Source: Bacteroidales bacterium
GTDB lineage: Bacteria > Bacteroidota > Bacteroidia > Bacteroidales > UBA932
Direction: 5' to 3'
Assembly: GCA_023227835.1 (NCBI GenBank)
Contig: JALOCI010000002.1
Location: 62,001-126,000, forward strand
Length of the DNA: 64,000 nt
In this document: positions 1 through 9,211 of the stretch, in pieces
Position numbering within the stretch: the first letter of the stretch is position 1
Layout: every line of letters begins with the position of its first letter
Made by a program: the position numbers and the translations under genes
The notes under the pieces: generated by a model
Told to the model about the DNA's origin: nothing
The model's input: only the letters and a program-made list of their open reading frames with translations
Databases searched by the model: none

Positions 1-68
1 ACAACTTTGTCTTTGCATCCAATATGGCTAAACGGATGAGGGATATGATGTCTGAACACAAGCAGTAA
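1..68 (+). CDS. C-terminal tail of an unidentified protein (partial)
   Basis: An open frame enters from the left edge, is read from position 3 and ends at TAA 66-68. Only about 21 residues are visible, ending MSEHKQ, rich in Met, Lys and Arg. This is too little to name a family. The stop codon directly abuts the stop codon of the convergent cyclophilin gene at 69, so there is no intergenic space and no visible terminator. It could be a chance frame, but the tight tail-to-tail packing matches many other gene pairs in this window. Confidence 0.5.
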   Translation, partial: NFVFASNMAKRMRDMMSEHKQ

Positions 69-836
69 TTATTTCCTGGCTTGCTTAGGTGCGTTCTTTT
101 GTTCCTGAGACACAGCGTTACCGTTTGCATCAACCACAGGAGTGGCCGGTTTTGAAATAGCCGCCTGCTTACTGTCTACAACAGGTATAACACTTATTAT
201 CTTTATATCTGAGACAGGTCTGTCATTTCTGTCAGTAGGCATGGATGCAATCTGATCAATAATATTTATACCGCTGATTGTCTCACCGAATATTGTGTAC
301 ATACCATCAAGCTGGCTGCATGCGGTAGCATCCTGCACAAGGTAGAACTGTGATCCGGACGACTCTCTGTTGGGATTGCCGGAATCCCCTCTGCGGGCGG
401 CAGCCATTGCCCCTTTTTTATGTTTGAATTTAGGATTGATCTCAGCCTGGATGGTATATCCCGGTCCGCCTGTACCAAATCTGGCAGCGTTCAGCGTATC
501 CTTTGTGAGCGGATCGCCGGCCTGAATCATGAATCCATTTATCACCCTGTGAAACAGAATGTTGTCATAAAATCTCTCTGATGCCAGTTTTACGAAATTA
601 TCCCTGTGCTTCGGAGTCTCTTTATATAATTTAATCCTGATTGTACCGACATTTGTGTTTATGTCAAATACCGGCTCTTCTCCAAGTGTTGCCGGGTCAA
701 ATGCTAATGTTGTTGCCATCTTAACTGTATCTTTTTTTTGTGATTGCTCATCTTGCTGTTGATTACCTTTATTTCCCTTGCAGGAAAAAAGAGCCAAAGA
801 TGTGATTATTAATAAATTGATAATGTTTGATTTCAT
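69..836 (-). CDS. Lipoprotein peptidyl-prolyl cis-trans isomerase (cyclophilin type)
   Basis: Cyclophilins catalyse cis-trans isomerisation of X-Pro bonds and help proteins fold. The protein has 255 residues. It starts with a lipoprotein signal peptide (LFSC, Cys19), then a Gln/Lys-rich linker to about residue 50, then a cyclophilin domain to about residue 215 with the typical segments FHRVINGFMIQAGD, GSQFYLV and LDGMYTIFGE. The tail is Ala/Lys/Gln-rich and looks disordered. It is therefore probably anchored in the periplasmic or outer membrane leaflet and acts on exported proteins. A good promoter lies upstream on the minus strand (887-918), divergent from the patatin gene. The cyclophilin assignment is firm; the location rests on the lipobox. 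Confidence 0.92.
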   Translation of the reverse strand: MKSNIINLLIITSLALFSCKGNKGNQQQDEQSQKKDTVKMATTLAFDPATLGEEPVFDINTNVGTIRIKLYKETPKHRDNFVKLASERFYDNILFHRVINGFMIQAGDPLTKDTLNAARFGTGGPGYTIQAEINPKFKHKKGAMAAARRGDSGNPNRESSGSQFYLVQDATACSQLDGMYTIFGETISGINIIDQIASMPTDRNDRPVSDIKIISVIPVVDSKQAAISKPATPVVDANGNAVSQEQKNAPKQARK

Positions 837-868
837 AATGTCTCAAGATATTATTATGTGATTTTTTA

Positions 869-876
869 TACCTTTG
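869..876 (+). promoter_or_regulatory. -7 box of the patatin-flippase-dut-murF operon
   Basis: TACCTTTG fits the Bacteroidota -7 consensus TAnnTTTG. It lies 35 nt before the ATG at 912 and downstream of another in-frame ATG at 858, which is why I place the translation start at 912. No clear TTTG -33 box is seen at the usual spacing. Confidence 0.6.
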
Positions 877-886
877 TAATTCTTGA

Positions 887-918
887 CAAAAGTACCTTAA
901 TTGAAAAAACTATGCAAA
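887..918 (-). promoter_or_regulatory. Promoter of the lipoprotein cyclophilin gene
   Basis: On the minus strand, TTTG (918-915) is followed after exactly 20 nt by TACTTTTG (894-887), matching both elements and the spacing of the Bacteroidota -33/-7 promoter. It overlaps the divergent patatin promoter region, and its -33 box lies inside the first codons of the patatin gene. Confidence 0.7.
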
Positions 919-3227
919 TCAAAAGAATTGCCATACTGTTTTTGATGGTTATATCAGTCCTGCAATTAAATGCGCAGGGGGTCGGTCTTGTGCTGAGCGG
1001 AGGCGGGGCGAAGGGTCTTTCGCACGTTGGTGCAATTAAGGCATTGGAGGAGAACAATATACCAATTGACTATATAACAGGCACCTCAATGGGAGCTATA
1101 GTAGGTGCATTATACTCGATAGGGCTTACTCCCGATGAGATGATAACACTGTTCAAGTCAAAGCAGTTTGAATCCTGGTACAATGGACAGCAGGAGCCGC
1201 TTTTTGCAACCTATATGTACAGAAGGGACGCTACTCCCGAGATGTTCAAGGTTACCGCCAATCTTAGCGGAACAAAGAAGCTCTCGCTCAATCTGCCATC
1301 AAGTATAGTCGCTCCTTATCCTATGGACCTTGCGGTGATGCAACTTTTTGCCTCCCCCGCCGCAGCGGCCGGTTATGATTTTGACAAGCTTATGGTTCCC
1401 TACAGGTGCGTAGCATCTGATGTGGCACGCAAAGCTCCGGTCGCATTCAGAAAGGGTGATCTTGGCTCTGCAGTGAGAGCCTCCATGACATTTCCGTTTT
1501 TTTTCCAGCCAATTGTGATTGATTCCGTTCTCTACTTTGACGGAGGATTGTACAACAACTTTCCGTGGGACATTATGATTAGGGATTTCAAGCCGGACTA
1601 TATGATTGGCGTGAAATGCGCGTCTCAGTTTGCTTCAGTTCCCAAACCCGACGATATAGTGTCACAGATAGAGACAATGCTCATGGTGGAGACCAATTAT
1701 AATATTCCCGAAGAGAAGGGGATATTGCTTGACATGAGATTTGCCAATGTGAGTCTTTTGGATTTCGATAAAATAGACCAGCTTGTACAAACAGGTTATT
1801 TCAACATGATGAAGTTAATTCCGGAAATAAAGAAGAATGTCAGGCAAAGACGCAGTGCTGAAGAGTTGCTTAAGAAAAGGCTTGACTTCAGGACCAGATG
1901 TACTCCGTTGATCTTTGAGAAGGTTATAATTGACGACACCCTTAAATTTTCATCTAAAAATTTCATTGATAAGACTTTCCGGGAAAACAGAACCAGATAC
2001 TTTGATTTCGAACAGCTTAAAAGAGGGTACTATAGGGTTATCGCCAGCGGCAATGTGAAGAATTTTTATCCTGTTGCTAAACTGGGCAAAGATTCAATAT
2101 ATAATGTCAATTTACAGGTATCTGAAGCGCCTCCAATAAAAATAGCAATCGGGGGAAATATTTCGTCATCGTCACTTAACCAAGGGTACCTAGGCCTTGA
2201 ATACCGAAAGTTTTCAAGTATGCCGTGGAAAGCAGCTGCAGATATTAACCTTGGAAGGTTTTACTCAGGTTTTAGCGGATACTTCCGTCAGGATCTGTCT
2301 GTCAGACCCTTTGCCTTTTATGAACTAGAACTTGTAACTCACCGTTTTGACTATTTCGGCGGGAACCAGACAAACTTCTTCTCAAACAGAGTTCCTACAA
2401 GCAATGTGCAGGAGAGCGAATTGTTTGCAAAAGCCAGCATTGCCACACCCATAAACCTTTATGAGAATTTGCTTGCCAAGCTCTCACTGACTGTCGGGAA
2501 AAATATATATGAGTATTACCAGACAGACAGGTTTACATCTTATGACATTGCCGACAGGACCGATCTCTCATATATTTCGCCTTCGTTCTATATTGAGAAG
2601 AACACCACAAATAACAGTCTTTACCCTACCGAAGGAAGCGCATACAAGATGTCGCTGCGATTCACTCACCTGGAAGAGGATTACAGCCCGGGCAGCACAT
2701 CTCTTGAGGCTAGTCCTATTTCCGAAAAAGTACATAACTCTGTAAGTTTCAGAAACTACTTTGAATCGTACACAGCCATCACAAAGCAATTTACACTTGG
2801 ATGGATAGCGGATATTACAATATCCAACAGGACTGCCATGGGCGACAGGATTTCAACCTTGTTATACCTGCCGGCATTCCAGCCTACACCACACAGCAAG
2901 ACTTTACTTCTAAGCAGTAACAGATCCCAATCTTTTGTAGGTATAGCCCTCATGCCGATATTCCGCTTTACGAAAAGTCTATCCCTGCATGTTATGGGGG
3001 CATATTTTCAGCCTTATAAGCTTTTGCTTAAGACCACAGACGGATCAACTTCGTTCTCCGATTTTTTCCCGAGTGGTAAATTTTCAGCAGAAATTGCTGG
3101 TGTCTGGCAATCACCAGTAGGACCCGTGACCTTGTCTGCCTCGTATTACGACAAATCTGATGTAAAATGGTTCCCGCAACTGAACATAGGGTTCCTGATA
3201 TTTAAACCTAAAGCGTTAGCTTATTAG
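912..3227 (+). CDS. Patatin-like phospholipase with C-terminal outer-membrane beta-barrel
   Basis: 771 residues. A signal peptide of about 22 residues ends at NAQ. The patatin domain follows, with the oxyanion loop GGGAKG (30-35), nucleophile elbow GTSMG (Ser59) and the DGG motif of the Ser-Asp dyad near residue 210. The C-terminal half (about 340-771) resembles POTRA plus Omp85/BamA-type barrel proteins, with many alternating aromatic strands. The family is a lipid acyl hydrolase presented by its own barrel, comparable to PlpD-type Vd autotransporters. An in-frame ATG at 858 lies upstream of the -7 box at 869, so ATG 912 is preferred. It starts an operon; the flippase begins 3 nt after its stop codon. 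Confidence 0.88.
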   Translation: MQIKRIAILFLMVISVLQLNAQGVGLVLSGGGAKGLSHVGAIKALEENNIPIDYITGTSMGAIVGALYSIGLTPDEMITLFKSKQFESWYNGQQEPLFATYMYRRDATPEMFKVTANLSGTKKLSLNLPSSIVAPYPMDLAVMQLFASPAAAAGYDFDKLMVPYRCVASDVARKAPVAFRKGDLGSAVRASMTFPFFFQPIVIDSVLYFDGGLYNNFPWDIMIRDFKPDYMIGVKCASQFASVPKPDDIVSQIETMLMVETNYNIPEEKGILLDMRFANVSLLDFDKIDQLVQTGYFNMMKLIPEIKKNVRQRRSAEELLKKRLDFRTRCTPLIFEKVIIDDTLKFSSKNFIDKTFRENRTRYFDFEQLKRGYYRVIASGNVKNFYPVAKLGKDSIYNVNLQVSEAPPIKIAIGGNISSSSLNQGYLGLEYRKFSSMPWKAAADINLGRFYSGFSGYFRQDLSVRPFAFYELELVTHRFDYFGGNQTNFFSNRVPTSNVQESELFAKASIATPINLYENLLAKLSLTVGKNIYEYYQTDRFTSYDIADRTDLSYISPSFYIEKNTTNNSLYPTEGSAYKMSLRFTHLEEDYSPGSTSLEASPISEKVHNSVSFRNYFESYTAITKQFTLGWIADITISNRTAMGDRISTLLYLPAFQPTPHSKTLLLSSNRSQSFVGIALMPIFRFTKSLSLHVMGAYFQPYKLLLKTTDGSTSFSDFFPSGKFSAEIAGVWQSPVGPVTLSASYYDKSDVKWFPQLNIGFLIFKPKALAY

Positions 3228-3229
3228 CT

Positions 3230-4708
3230 ATGAGTAAAAATCCACTGAAACAACTTGCCGGTGAGACTGTAGTGTACGGCATGAGTTCAATTCTGGCAAG
3301 ATTCATAAATTTTGTCTTTGTTCCTATTTACACCCGGGTGCTCTCTACCTCAGCATACGGAATGGCCACGGAAGTGCTTGCATTTATAGCAATACTCCAG
3401 GTGGTATTCACATTCGGACTGGAAACCGGTTGCTTCAGATATGCCAATAAACATGACAAGCCACATGAGGTTTTTTCCAATGCACTTATAACCGTCGGTA
3501 TAGTTTCAGTTCTATTATTAGCGGGATTTTATCTCGGTTCGGATCAGATTTCACGACTTAAGGGATATGACGGATTCCAGAATGTTATAGTGTATGTTGG
3601 GGCTATTCTTGCAATAGATAACTTTACTGCGATACTGTTTGCAAAACTCCGTTTTCTGCACAAAGCTTTTAAATTTGCCTTGCTCAAAACAATAAAAATA
3701 CTCTCTGAAACAGTATTCAATCTGATTCTGTTTTTCCTTATCCCGTCATATCTTGCAAAGCATCCGACAAGCTTCCTTCTTGAATTCATATCACCGACTC
3801 CTGATTTTTCATATATAATATTTGCAATCTTCCTGAGCTGTATAGTACTTTTAATCATCATGATACCCGACATAATGAAGATCCGTATAAAGCTCAACGG
3901 TTCTTTATGGAAAGAGATGATGCTCTATTCATTGCCTCTTATGATAGCCGGTTTACCTGGAGTACTTAACGATTTTATCGACAGACCCTTATTCAGACTT
4001 TTCTCACCCGAAGGAACGGTTTGGTCATCAGAGTTGGGGATATTTCAAGCCGGGGCTAAACTGGCAACTCTGATGATGCTTTTTATACAGATGTTTCGTT
4101 TTGCTGCTGAGCCATTTTTCTTCTCAAAAGGTGAATCCGAAGAAGTGAAGAAAAAGCAGTACGCTGATGTGATGGAGCATTTCACAGCTTTTTCAATGTT
4201 AATATTCCTGGGGCTGATGCTGTATATGGGAATTATAGGATTGATTCTGGGAAAGAATTTCCGTGAAGGTATTGATATAGTCCCTATCATGGTTATGGCA
4301 TACGTAATCCTGGGCATGAACTTCAATGTGTCAATGTGGTACAAACTCTCCGGAAAGACTAATTACGGGATACTTATAACAGCTGCCGGGCTGCTTGTCA
4401 CTCTTTTGCTGAATATCTTCCTGATGCCTTTATATTCATATCATGCGGCAGCATGGGGGCATCTTGCAAGTTACACTGTTATGATGCTGATAAGTATAAG
4501 GCTTGGCAACAAATATTACCCTATCCCTTACAGATGGGGCAAAATTTTCGGATTTATTATTGTGGGTCTGATTATATACGGAATCACATTTATATTGCCG
4601 CAAATGAATATTGTAGTGAAATATTTAATTCACACCGCTCTGATATTATTATACATTCTATACTACTTAAAAATTGAAAAGATATCTATATGGAAGTTAA
4701 AATTATAA
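3230..4708 (+). CDS. Polysaccharide/oligosaccharide flippase (Wzx/MATE-like superfamily)
   Basis: 492 residues with roughly 12-14 hydrophobic segments over the whole length, typical of the MOP superfamily flippases that move lipid-linked sugars across the inner membrane. The N-terminus (LAGETVVYGMSSILARFINF) is characteristic of Bacteroidota members next to dut. It begins 3 nt after the patatin stop codon and its last 19 nt overlap the start of dut, suggesting translational coupling. The neighbouring murF gene makes a role in cell-wall or surface glycan assembly likely. The exact substrate cannot be read from sequence. Confidence 0.85.
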   Translation: MSKNPLKQLAGETVVYGMSSILARFINFVFVPIYTRVLSTSAYGMATEVLAFIAILQVVFTFGLETGCFRYANKHDKPHEVFSNALITVGIVSVLLLAGFYLGSDQISRLKGYDGFQNVIVYVGAILAIDNFTAILFAKLRFLHKAFKFALLKTIKILSETVFNLILFFLIPSYLAKHPTSFLLEFISPTPDFSYIIFAIFLSCIVLLIIMIPDIMKIRIKLNGSLWKEMMLYSLPLMIAGLPGVLNDFIDRPLFRLFSPEGTVWSSELGIFQAGAKLATLMMLFIQMFRFAAEPFFFSKGESEEVKKKQYADVMEHFTAFSMLIFLGLMLYMGIIGLILGKNFREGIDIVPIMVMAYVILGMNFNVSMWYKLSGKTNYGILITAAGLLVTLLLNIFLMPLYSYHAAAWGHLASYTVMMLISIRLGNKYYPIPYRWGKIFGFIIVGLIIYGITFILPQMNIVVKYLIHTALILLYILYYLKIEKISIWKLKL

Positions 4709-5124
4709 ACACCTCTCCCTTCGAACTGCCTTCATATGCGACCGAGCACTCGGCCGGTATGGATATGCGTGCAAACATCACAGAAAGTATAACTCTTCAA
4801 CCCTTAAAGAGAGCAATGGTTCCTACGGGAGTTTTTATTGAGCTTCCTCATGGCTGTGAGGCCCAAATAAGACCTAGAAGCGGCCTTGCGGCAAAACACG
4901 GAATAGGCATAGTAAACAGCCCCGGAACTATTGATGCGGATTATCGCGGGGAGATAAAGATAATTTTAGTGAACCTTTCGGACCAGGATTTTGTCCTCAA
5001 TCCCGGAGAGAGAATTGCACAAATGGTAGTGGCAAAATACGAAAGAGTTGAGTGGGTTGAGACAGATCAGCTTGCAGGCTCCGAAAGAGGTGAGGGAGGT
5101 TTCGGATCTACCGGGAAACATTAA
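4690..5124 (+). CDS. dut: dUTP diphosphatase
   Basis: Hydrolyses dUTP to dUMP and pyrophosphate, keeping uracil out of DNA and supplying dUMP for dTMP synthesis. The 144-residue length is standard for the trimeric family. All five family motifs are present: SAGMDMRA, PRSGLAAKHGI, GTIDADYRGEI, ERIAQMVV and the C-terminal GEGGFGSTG that closes over the active site. The start overlaps the flippase gene by 19 nt. murF begins 10 nt after the stop codon. Confidence 0.98.
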   Translation: MEVKIINTSPFELPSYATEHSAGMDMRANITESITLQPLKRAMVPTGVFIELPHGCEAQIRPRSGLAAKHGIGIVNSPGTIDADYRGEIKIILVNLSDQDFVLNPGERIAQMVVAKYERVEWVETDQLAGSERGEGGFGSTGKH

Positions 5125-5134
5125 TTTTTTTAAA

Positions 5135-6439
5135 ATGGACATAGAACATTTATATCATATATTCAGGCAAAGCAGCGGAGTATGTACGGACAGCAGGGCT
5201 ATTCAGCCCGGTACACTTTTTTTTGCCCTTAAAGGAGAGACTTTTGACGGTAATTCTTTTGCCCTGAAAGCTGTTGAAAGCGGGGCATTATATGCGGTTG
5301 TTGATGACAGCTCGCTTCCTGAACATGAAAAGTTGATTCTTGTGGAGGATGTGCTAAAAACTCTTCAGCAACTTGCCAGATATCACAGACGGAAACTGGG
5401 ACTGCCAATAATCGGCATAACCGGCACCAACGGGAAGACAACAACAAAAGAGCTTATTAGCAGGGTACTTATGGCTGAATACCGCATCAGTTATACTCAA
5501 GGTAATCTCAACAATCACATAGGTGTTCCTTTGACTTTGCTTAAGATGGATGAAAACACTCAGATAGGAGTTGTCGAGATGGGGGCCAGTGCTCCGGGAG
5601 AGATAGCTACTCTTGTGGATATATGCGAACCTGACTATGGCGTTGTTACAAATGTAGGAAAGGCTCACCTATTAGGATTCGGGTCTTTTGAAGGAGTTGT
5701 CAAGACAAAAGGTGAGCTGTATGACTATCTGAAAAAAAATGACGGAACCGTGATCTATAATATTGACAATCCTGATTTATGTTCAATGATTGAGAAGAGG
5801 GAACCATTGAAAAGTATCCCGTATGGAATGAGCTGCGAGGGTGCTGTCTTGCTACCTGTTACCGCAGAGAATCCCTTTATGAGAATCAGGCTTGATACAG
5901 GAGAAGAGGTAGATACCAAACTTGTCGGGGCATATAATGCGGATAATGTCATGGCTGCCCTGGCTGTAGGAAAGCTTTTCTTTATAGACACCCCGGCTGC
6001 ACATGATGCAATCAGGAATTACGTGCCTACAAACAACCGTTCTCAGCTTGTAAGCGGCAAGTTCAACAAGATTATAATAGATGCCTATAATGCCAATCCG
6101 ACAAGCATGAGGGCTGCTCTCAGCAATTTTGCCATGATGGAAAAGAGGCTTTCTGCCATGGTTATCGGAGACATGCTTGAGCTCGGAGACGAGTCCCGGA
6201 ATGAGCACAAGGCTATTCTGGAGGTTATAAGCAGCATGAACGCAGATGTTCTGTTCTTTGTGGGAAAAGAGTACTTACAGGCAGCCCGGTCGTTCGGGGA
6301 TATAATGTCAAAGGCTCGTTTTTTCGACACTTCGGCCGAACTTAAAGATTTCCTGATTGCCAATCCTTTGAAGAATCACACTGTCCTTGTGAAAGGATCA
6401 CGCGGCACTTGTGTTGAGAAGGTAGTGGAAGCGCTATGA
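5135..6439 (+). CDS. murF: UDP-MurNAc-tripeptide--D-Ala-D-Ala ligase
   Basis: Adds D-Ala-D-Ala to UDP-MurNAc-tripeptide, the last cytoplasmic step of peptidoglycan precursor synthesis. 434 residues with the three Mur ligase domains: the N-terminal substrate domain (GVCTDSRAIQPGTLFFAL), the central ATPase with GITGTNGKTTTKE near residue 94, and the C-terminal domain (DAYNANPTSM). An upstream in-frame start at 5048 lies inside dut and adds residues without similarity to the family, so ATG 5135 is chosen. The gene is last in its operon; its final 6 nt overlap the convergent glycosyltransferase gene. ddl, which makes its dipeptide substrate, lies at 56 kb. Confidence 0.96.
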   Translation: MDIEHLYHIFRQSSGVCTDSRAIQPGTLFFALKGETFDGNSFALKAVESGALYAVVDDSSLPEHEKLILVEDVLKTLQQLARYHRRKLGLPIIGITGTNGKTTTKELISRVLMAEYRISYTQGNLNNHIGVPLTLLKMDENTQIGVVEMGASAPGEIATLVDICEPDYGVVTNVGKAHLLGFGSFEGVVKTKGELYDYLKKNDGTVIYNIDNPDLCSMIEKREPLKSIPYGMSCEGAVLLPVTAENPFMRIRLDTGEEVDTKLVGAYNADNVMAALAVGKLFFIDTPAAHDAIRNYVPTNNRSQLVSGKFNKIIIDAYNANPTSMRAALSNFAMMEKRLSAMVIGDMLELGDESRNEHKAILEVISSMNADVLFFVGKEYLQAARSFGDIMSKARFFDTSAELKDFLIANPLKNHTVLVKGSRGTCVEKVVEAL

Positions 6440-7471
6440 TATATCGGCTCCTATTCTGAAGTAAGTTATTTTTCTGAACGAAAGGAAGAATCTCAAGACT
6501 ATACTGCCTTTATATACACCCGAAATTCTTGTTTTTCCGGATCTGACTCTTTTGACTTTTACCATACTCCTTTCCAAAGAGGGCATAATCCTCCAAAAAT
6601 CCCGGTGTGCCTTGAATACAGAACTAAGATAGCCGAAGCGGAACTGAAAAAGATATACTGCAGCTGCAGCCCCGTCCAGTATCATTCTTATTAGTATGAC
6701 AGGAGTCAGACTTGCCGCCGGCAGGTTTTTATAAAGCATTATCAGGTTATTTCTGAAATTGAGATAGAGTTTATGCGGTGAGTTGTTCGGAAGTGTTCCT
6801 CCCCCGACATGATAAACCACCGATTGCGGAACAACCCACACCTGATAACCCATAAGCTTTGCCCTCCAGCAGAGATCGATCTCCTCCATGTGGGCGAAAA
6901 AACGTTCGTCCAATCCTCCCAGCTCCCTGTATAATGAGGATCTTATCAGCATTGCAGCTCCTGAAGCCCAGAATATCTCTATACTGTTATCATATTGACC
7001 CTTGTCCTCCTCAATGTTTGACAGAATTCTGCCCCGACAGAAAGGATAACCCAGATAATCTATAAAACCGCCACAGGCCCCGGCATATTCAAACATTGAC
7101 TGATTGTATGCAGAACGGATTTTAGGCATGCATATTCCGGTTTTTCTGTTATTCTTCATGTGCTCCAACATAGGCTCAAGCCACCCGTGGGTAACCTCTA
7201 CGTCAGAATTCAACAACAGGAAATACTCGGCATCTATTTGTTCAAGAGCCTTGTTATACCCTCCGGTAAAACCATAATTTTTGTCAAACTCTATAACCCT
7301 TACATTCGGATGAAACTCCCGGAGATAGGCCACAGAAGAGTCAGTGGAGCCATTATCGGCAACCACAATTATAGTATCCTCCCTTCTGGAACGGGATTCT
7401 ACCATAGGAAGGAAGCGTTCAAGATAAGGCCTGCCGTTCCAGTTAAGTATTACAATTGCTAATAAATCCAT
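6434..7471 (-). CDS. Family 2 glycosyltransferase
   Basis: 345 residues. A GT-A fold domain occupies about residues 1-230: VILNWNGRPYLERFL at the N-terminus, VADNGSTDSSV for nucleotide binding, the NSD metal-binding motif in LLLNSDVEV, and a acceptor-site region with WRAKLMG. A C-terminal tail with hydrophobic and basic stretches probably contacts the membrane. It is closest in style to rhamnosyltransferase-like enzymes that build surface glycans; the sugar cannot be assigned. The start codon overlaps the stop codon of the upstream beta-barrel gene as TGATG, so translation is probably coupled. Confidence 0.9.
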   Translation of the reverse strand: MDLLAIVILNWNGRPYLERFLPMVESRSRREDTIIVVADNGSTDSSVAYLREFHPNVRVIEFDKNYGFTGGYNKALEQIDAEYFLLLNSDVEVTHGWLEPMLEHMKNNRKTGICMPKIRSAYNQSMFEYAGACGGFIDYLGYPFCRGRILSNIEEDKGQYDNSIEIFWASGAAMLIRSSLYRELGGLDERFFAHMEEIDLCWRAKLMGYQVWVVPQSVVYHVGGGTLPNNSPHKLYLNFRNNLIMLYKNLPAASLTPVILIRMILDGAAAAVYLFQFRFGYLSSVFKAHRDFWRIMPSLERSMVKVKRVRSGKTRISGVYKGSIVLRFFLSFRKITYFRIGADIS

Positions 7472-8637
7472 CAGATTTCAAATCTCATACCCATCTCGAA
7501 TCTGTACTGCAAAGGTTGAGCCGTTCTTATACTTGACGGCTGTTTCCCTTTAAAATAGTATGTCATTGATGGATCCAAGTAGATTCCGAAATCTTTGTTG
7601 AGTTTCCACTCAAGGCCGAGACCTCCGCCGGCTGATAACTGTACACCCGGGATTGATTCAGAATAGTATTTCTTTACACCGTCTGTGTTTTCTCTGTATG
7701 ACGCCACAACCCCCTTTTCTAGCATCGTTCCGGCAGTTATATATATTTTGACAGAGTTGTTCTCAAAGAGATTGTAATAAGCATTAAGAGGTATCCCGAC
7801 ATAGTGAAGTGCCTGGTTTATGTCTCTGCTGTAGCTTTGCGATATTTCCTGATAGTTGGAAGCAAGAAGTGTATATATCAAGCCTGTGCCTACAGAGAAC
7901 TTTTTGTCAATATCTGTCTGGAACTGAACCCCGAATGACACCGGCATCGCGTAACGTCTGTCGGAAACATACTGGCTCTGGACAGACTCTTTAAGGCTTG
8001 AAGGTATGAAGTCATTCTGATAACCCAATGAGACGGATACAAGATTAATCGATTTTTTATAGAGAGATGATGAGAGATTTGTCGAAAGGGCATATTTGTA
8101 TTTTCTCTCCCCCAGCCAATCTCTGAAACTCTTCTTCTCCTGCTCCTGCTCAATATAGTAGTTGTCATACTGTCTGTTGTCAGCCGGCTTTTTCTTTGCC
8201 TGCACAGGTTTATTGACCGGTCTGTCATCAGTTATATGAGGGTTTGCCTCTTGTTCAGGTTGTTCTGTTTTGATAACCGCCTCAGCCACTTTTTTATTCT
8301 CATGTCTGATTGTCCTTATCTTTTCAGCTACCGCCTCTCCCGGTTTTGTTTCTTCCTTCTTGTCAAGTTTCTCTACTCTATCTTGATTGTTTTCGGAGAG
8401 AACAGGAGTTCTTACCGCGTTATCCATCTGTTCAGGAAGATCGCGTCCTATAAATAAGAGAAGCAATAATGACGCGGCAACTGCAGAAACAGCATATAAG
8501 CCCCTTCTGAAGTAGATCACTCTCGCTCTTTTTCTGTCCAGAGCAGAACTGATCTTTTCCCAGGAGCCGAAAGGAGGAGCCTCATGATGTGACTCCATCA
8601 TCTCCTTTACCTTCTTATCAAAATCAATATCCTGCAT
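7471..8637 (-). CDS. Putative membrane-anchored anti-sigma / PorT-like beta-barrel protein
   Basis: 388 residues, no assigned function. A short cytoplasmic head (about 1-38, with FGSWEKISSALDRKR) precedes one transmembrane helix (about 42-62), then a charged Lys/Glu/Pro-rich linker (about 65-160), then a C-terminal domain (about 175-388) with alternating strands ending FEMGMRFEI, typical of outer-membrane barrel proteins of the PorT type. The gene directly follows the ECF sigma gene, and the cytoplasmic head is where an anti-sigma function would sit; this is inference from context. A TTG at 8643 overlaps the sigma stop codon, but ATG 8637 lies 2 nt after it and is preferred. It overlaps the glycosyltransferase start by 1 nt. 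Confidence 0.7.
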   Translation of the reverse strand: MQDIDFDKKVKEMMESHHEAPPFGSWEKISSALDRKRARVIYFRRGLYAVSAVAASLLLLLFIGRDLPEQMDNAVRTPVLSENNQDRVEKLDKKEETKPGEAVAEKIRTIRHENKKVAEAVIKTEQPEQEANPHITDDRPVNKPVQAKKKPADNRQYDNYYIEQEQEKKSFRDWLGERKYKYALSTNLSSSLYKKSINLVSVSLGYQNDFIPSSLKESVQSQYVSDRRYAMPVSFGVQFQTDIDKKFSVGTGLIYTLLASNYQEISQSYSRDINQALHYVGIPLNAYYNLFENNSVKIYITAGTMLEKGVVASYRENTDGVKKYYSESIPGVQLSAGGGLGLEWKLNKDFGIYLDPSMTYYFKGKQPSSIRTAQPLQYRFEMGMRFEI

Positions 8638-8639
8638 AA

Positions 8640-9191
8640 TCAATATCTCTCTTTTAACCTGTCTTGCAGCCAGTTTCTTGCCCGGCTGAGCTGGGATCTT
8701 GAACTGCCTTCGGAAATATCCATCTCTTTTGCAATCTCCTGATGTGAATATCCCTCTATCACATACATATTGAAGACTGCCCGAAATCCGTCAGGCATAG
8801 TGGCTATCAGCCTCAGCAGCTCTTTTGATGAGATGTTGTCCAGAGCTGTGTGCTCATTGGTAACCTCTCTCTCAACAACGACCAGTTCCTCGGTAAATTT
8901 GAGAACATCTGCTTTTCTTAATGACATCAAAGCTGTGTTCACAAATATTCTCCTCATCCACCCCTCGAACGAACCGGTACTGTTATAGCTGCCAATCTTG
9001 TCAAACACCGTAATAAAGCCATCGTGTAGGATATCCCAGGCACGCTCTTTGTTCCCTACATATCTTGTACAAAGAGTGAGCATCCTGGGTGCGTATTTCT
9101 CATAGAGAGCCTTTTGAGCTTTTCGGTCCTGTTTTAAGCAACCGTCAAGCAACTCTGTCTCATCTGTAAAATCCTTCGAAGTGGCGTTCAT
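8640..9191 (-). CDS. ECF-type RNA polymerase sigma factor
   Basis: 183 residues with sigma region 2 (about 25-95, including AWDILHDGFITVFDKI and FEGWMRRIFVNTAL) and region 4 (about 120-180, with the helix-turn-helix GYSHQEIAKEMDISEGSSRSQLSRAR split over two helices). Regions 1 and 3 are absent, as in extracytoplasmic-function sigma factors. It heads a three-gene run with the membrane-anchored barrel protein and the glycosyltransferase, suggesting a response to an envelope signal. It may autoregulate from the upstream promoter-like site at 9212-9241. Confidence 0.93.
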   Translation of the reverse strand: MNATSKDFTDETELLDGCLKQDRKAQKALYEKYAPRMLTLCTRYVGNKERAWDILHDGFITVFDKIGSYNSTGSFEGWMRRIFVNTALMSLRKADVLKFTEELVVVEREVTNEHTALDNISSKELLRLIATMPDGFRAVFNMYVIEGYSHQEIAKEMDISEGSSRSQLSRARNWLQDRLKERY

Positions 9192-9211
9192 TCACTTGCA
9201 ATTATAAGATG

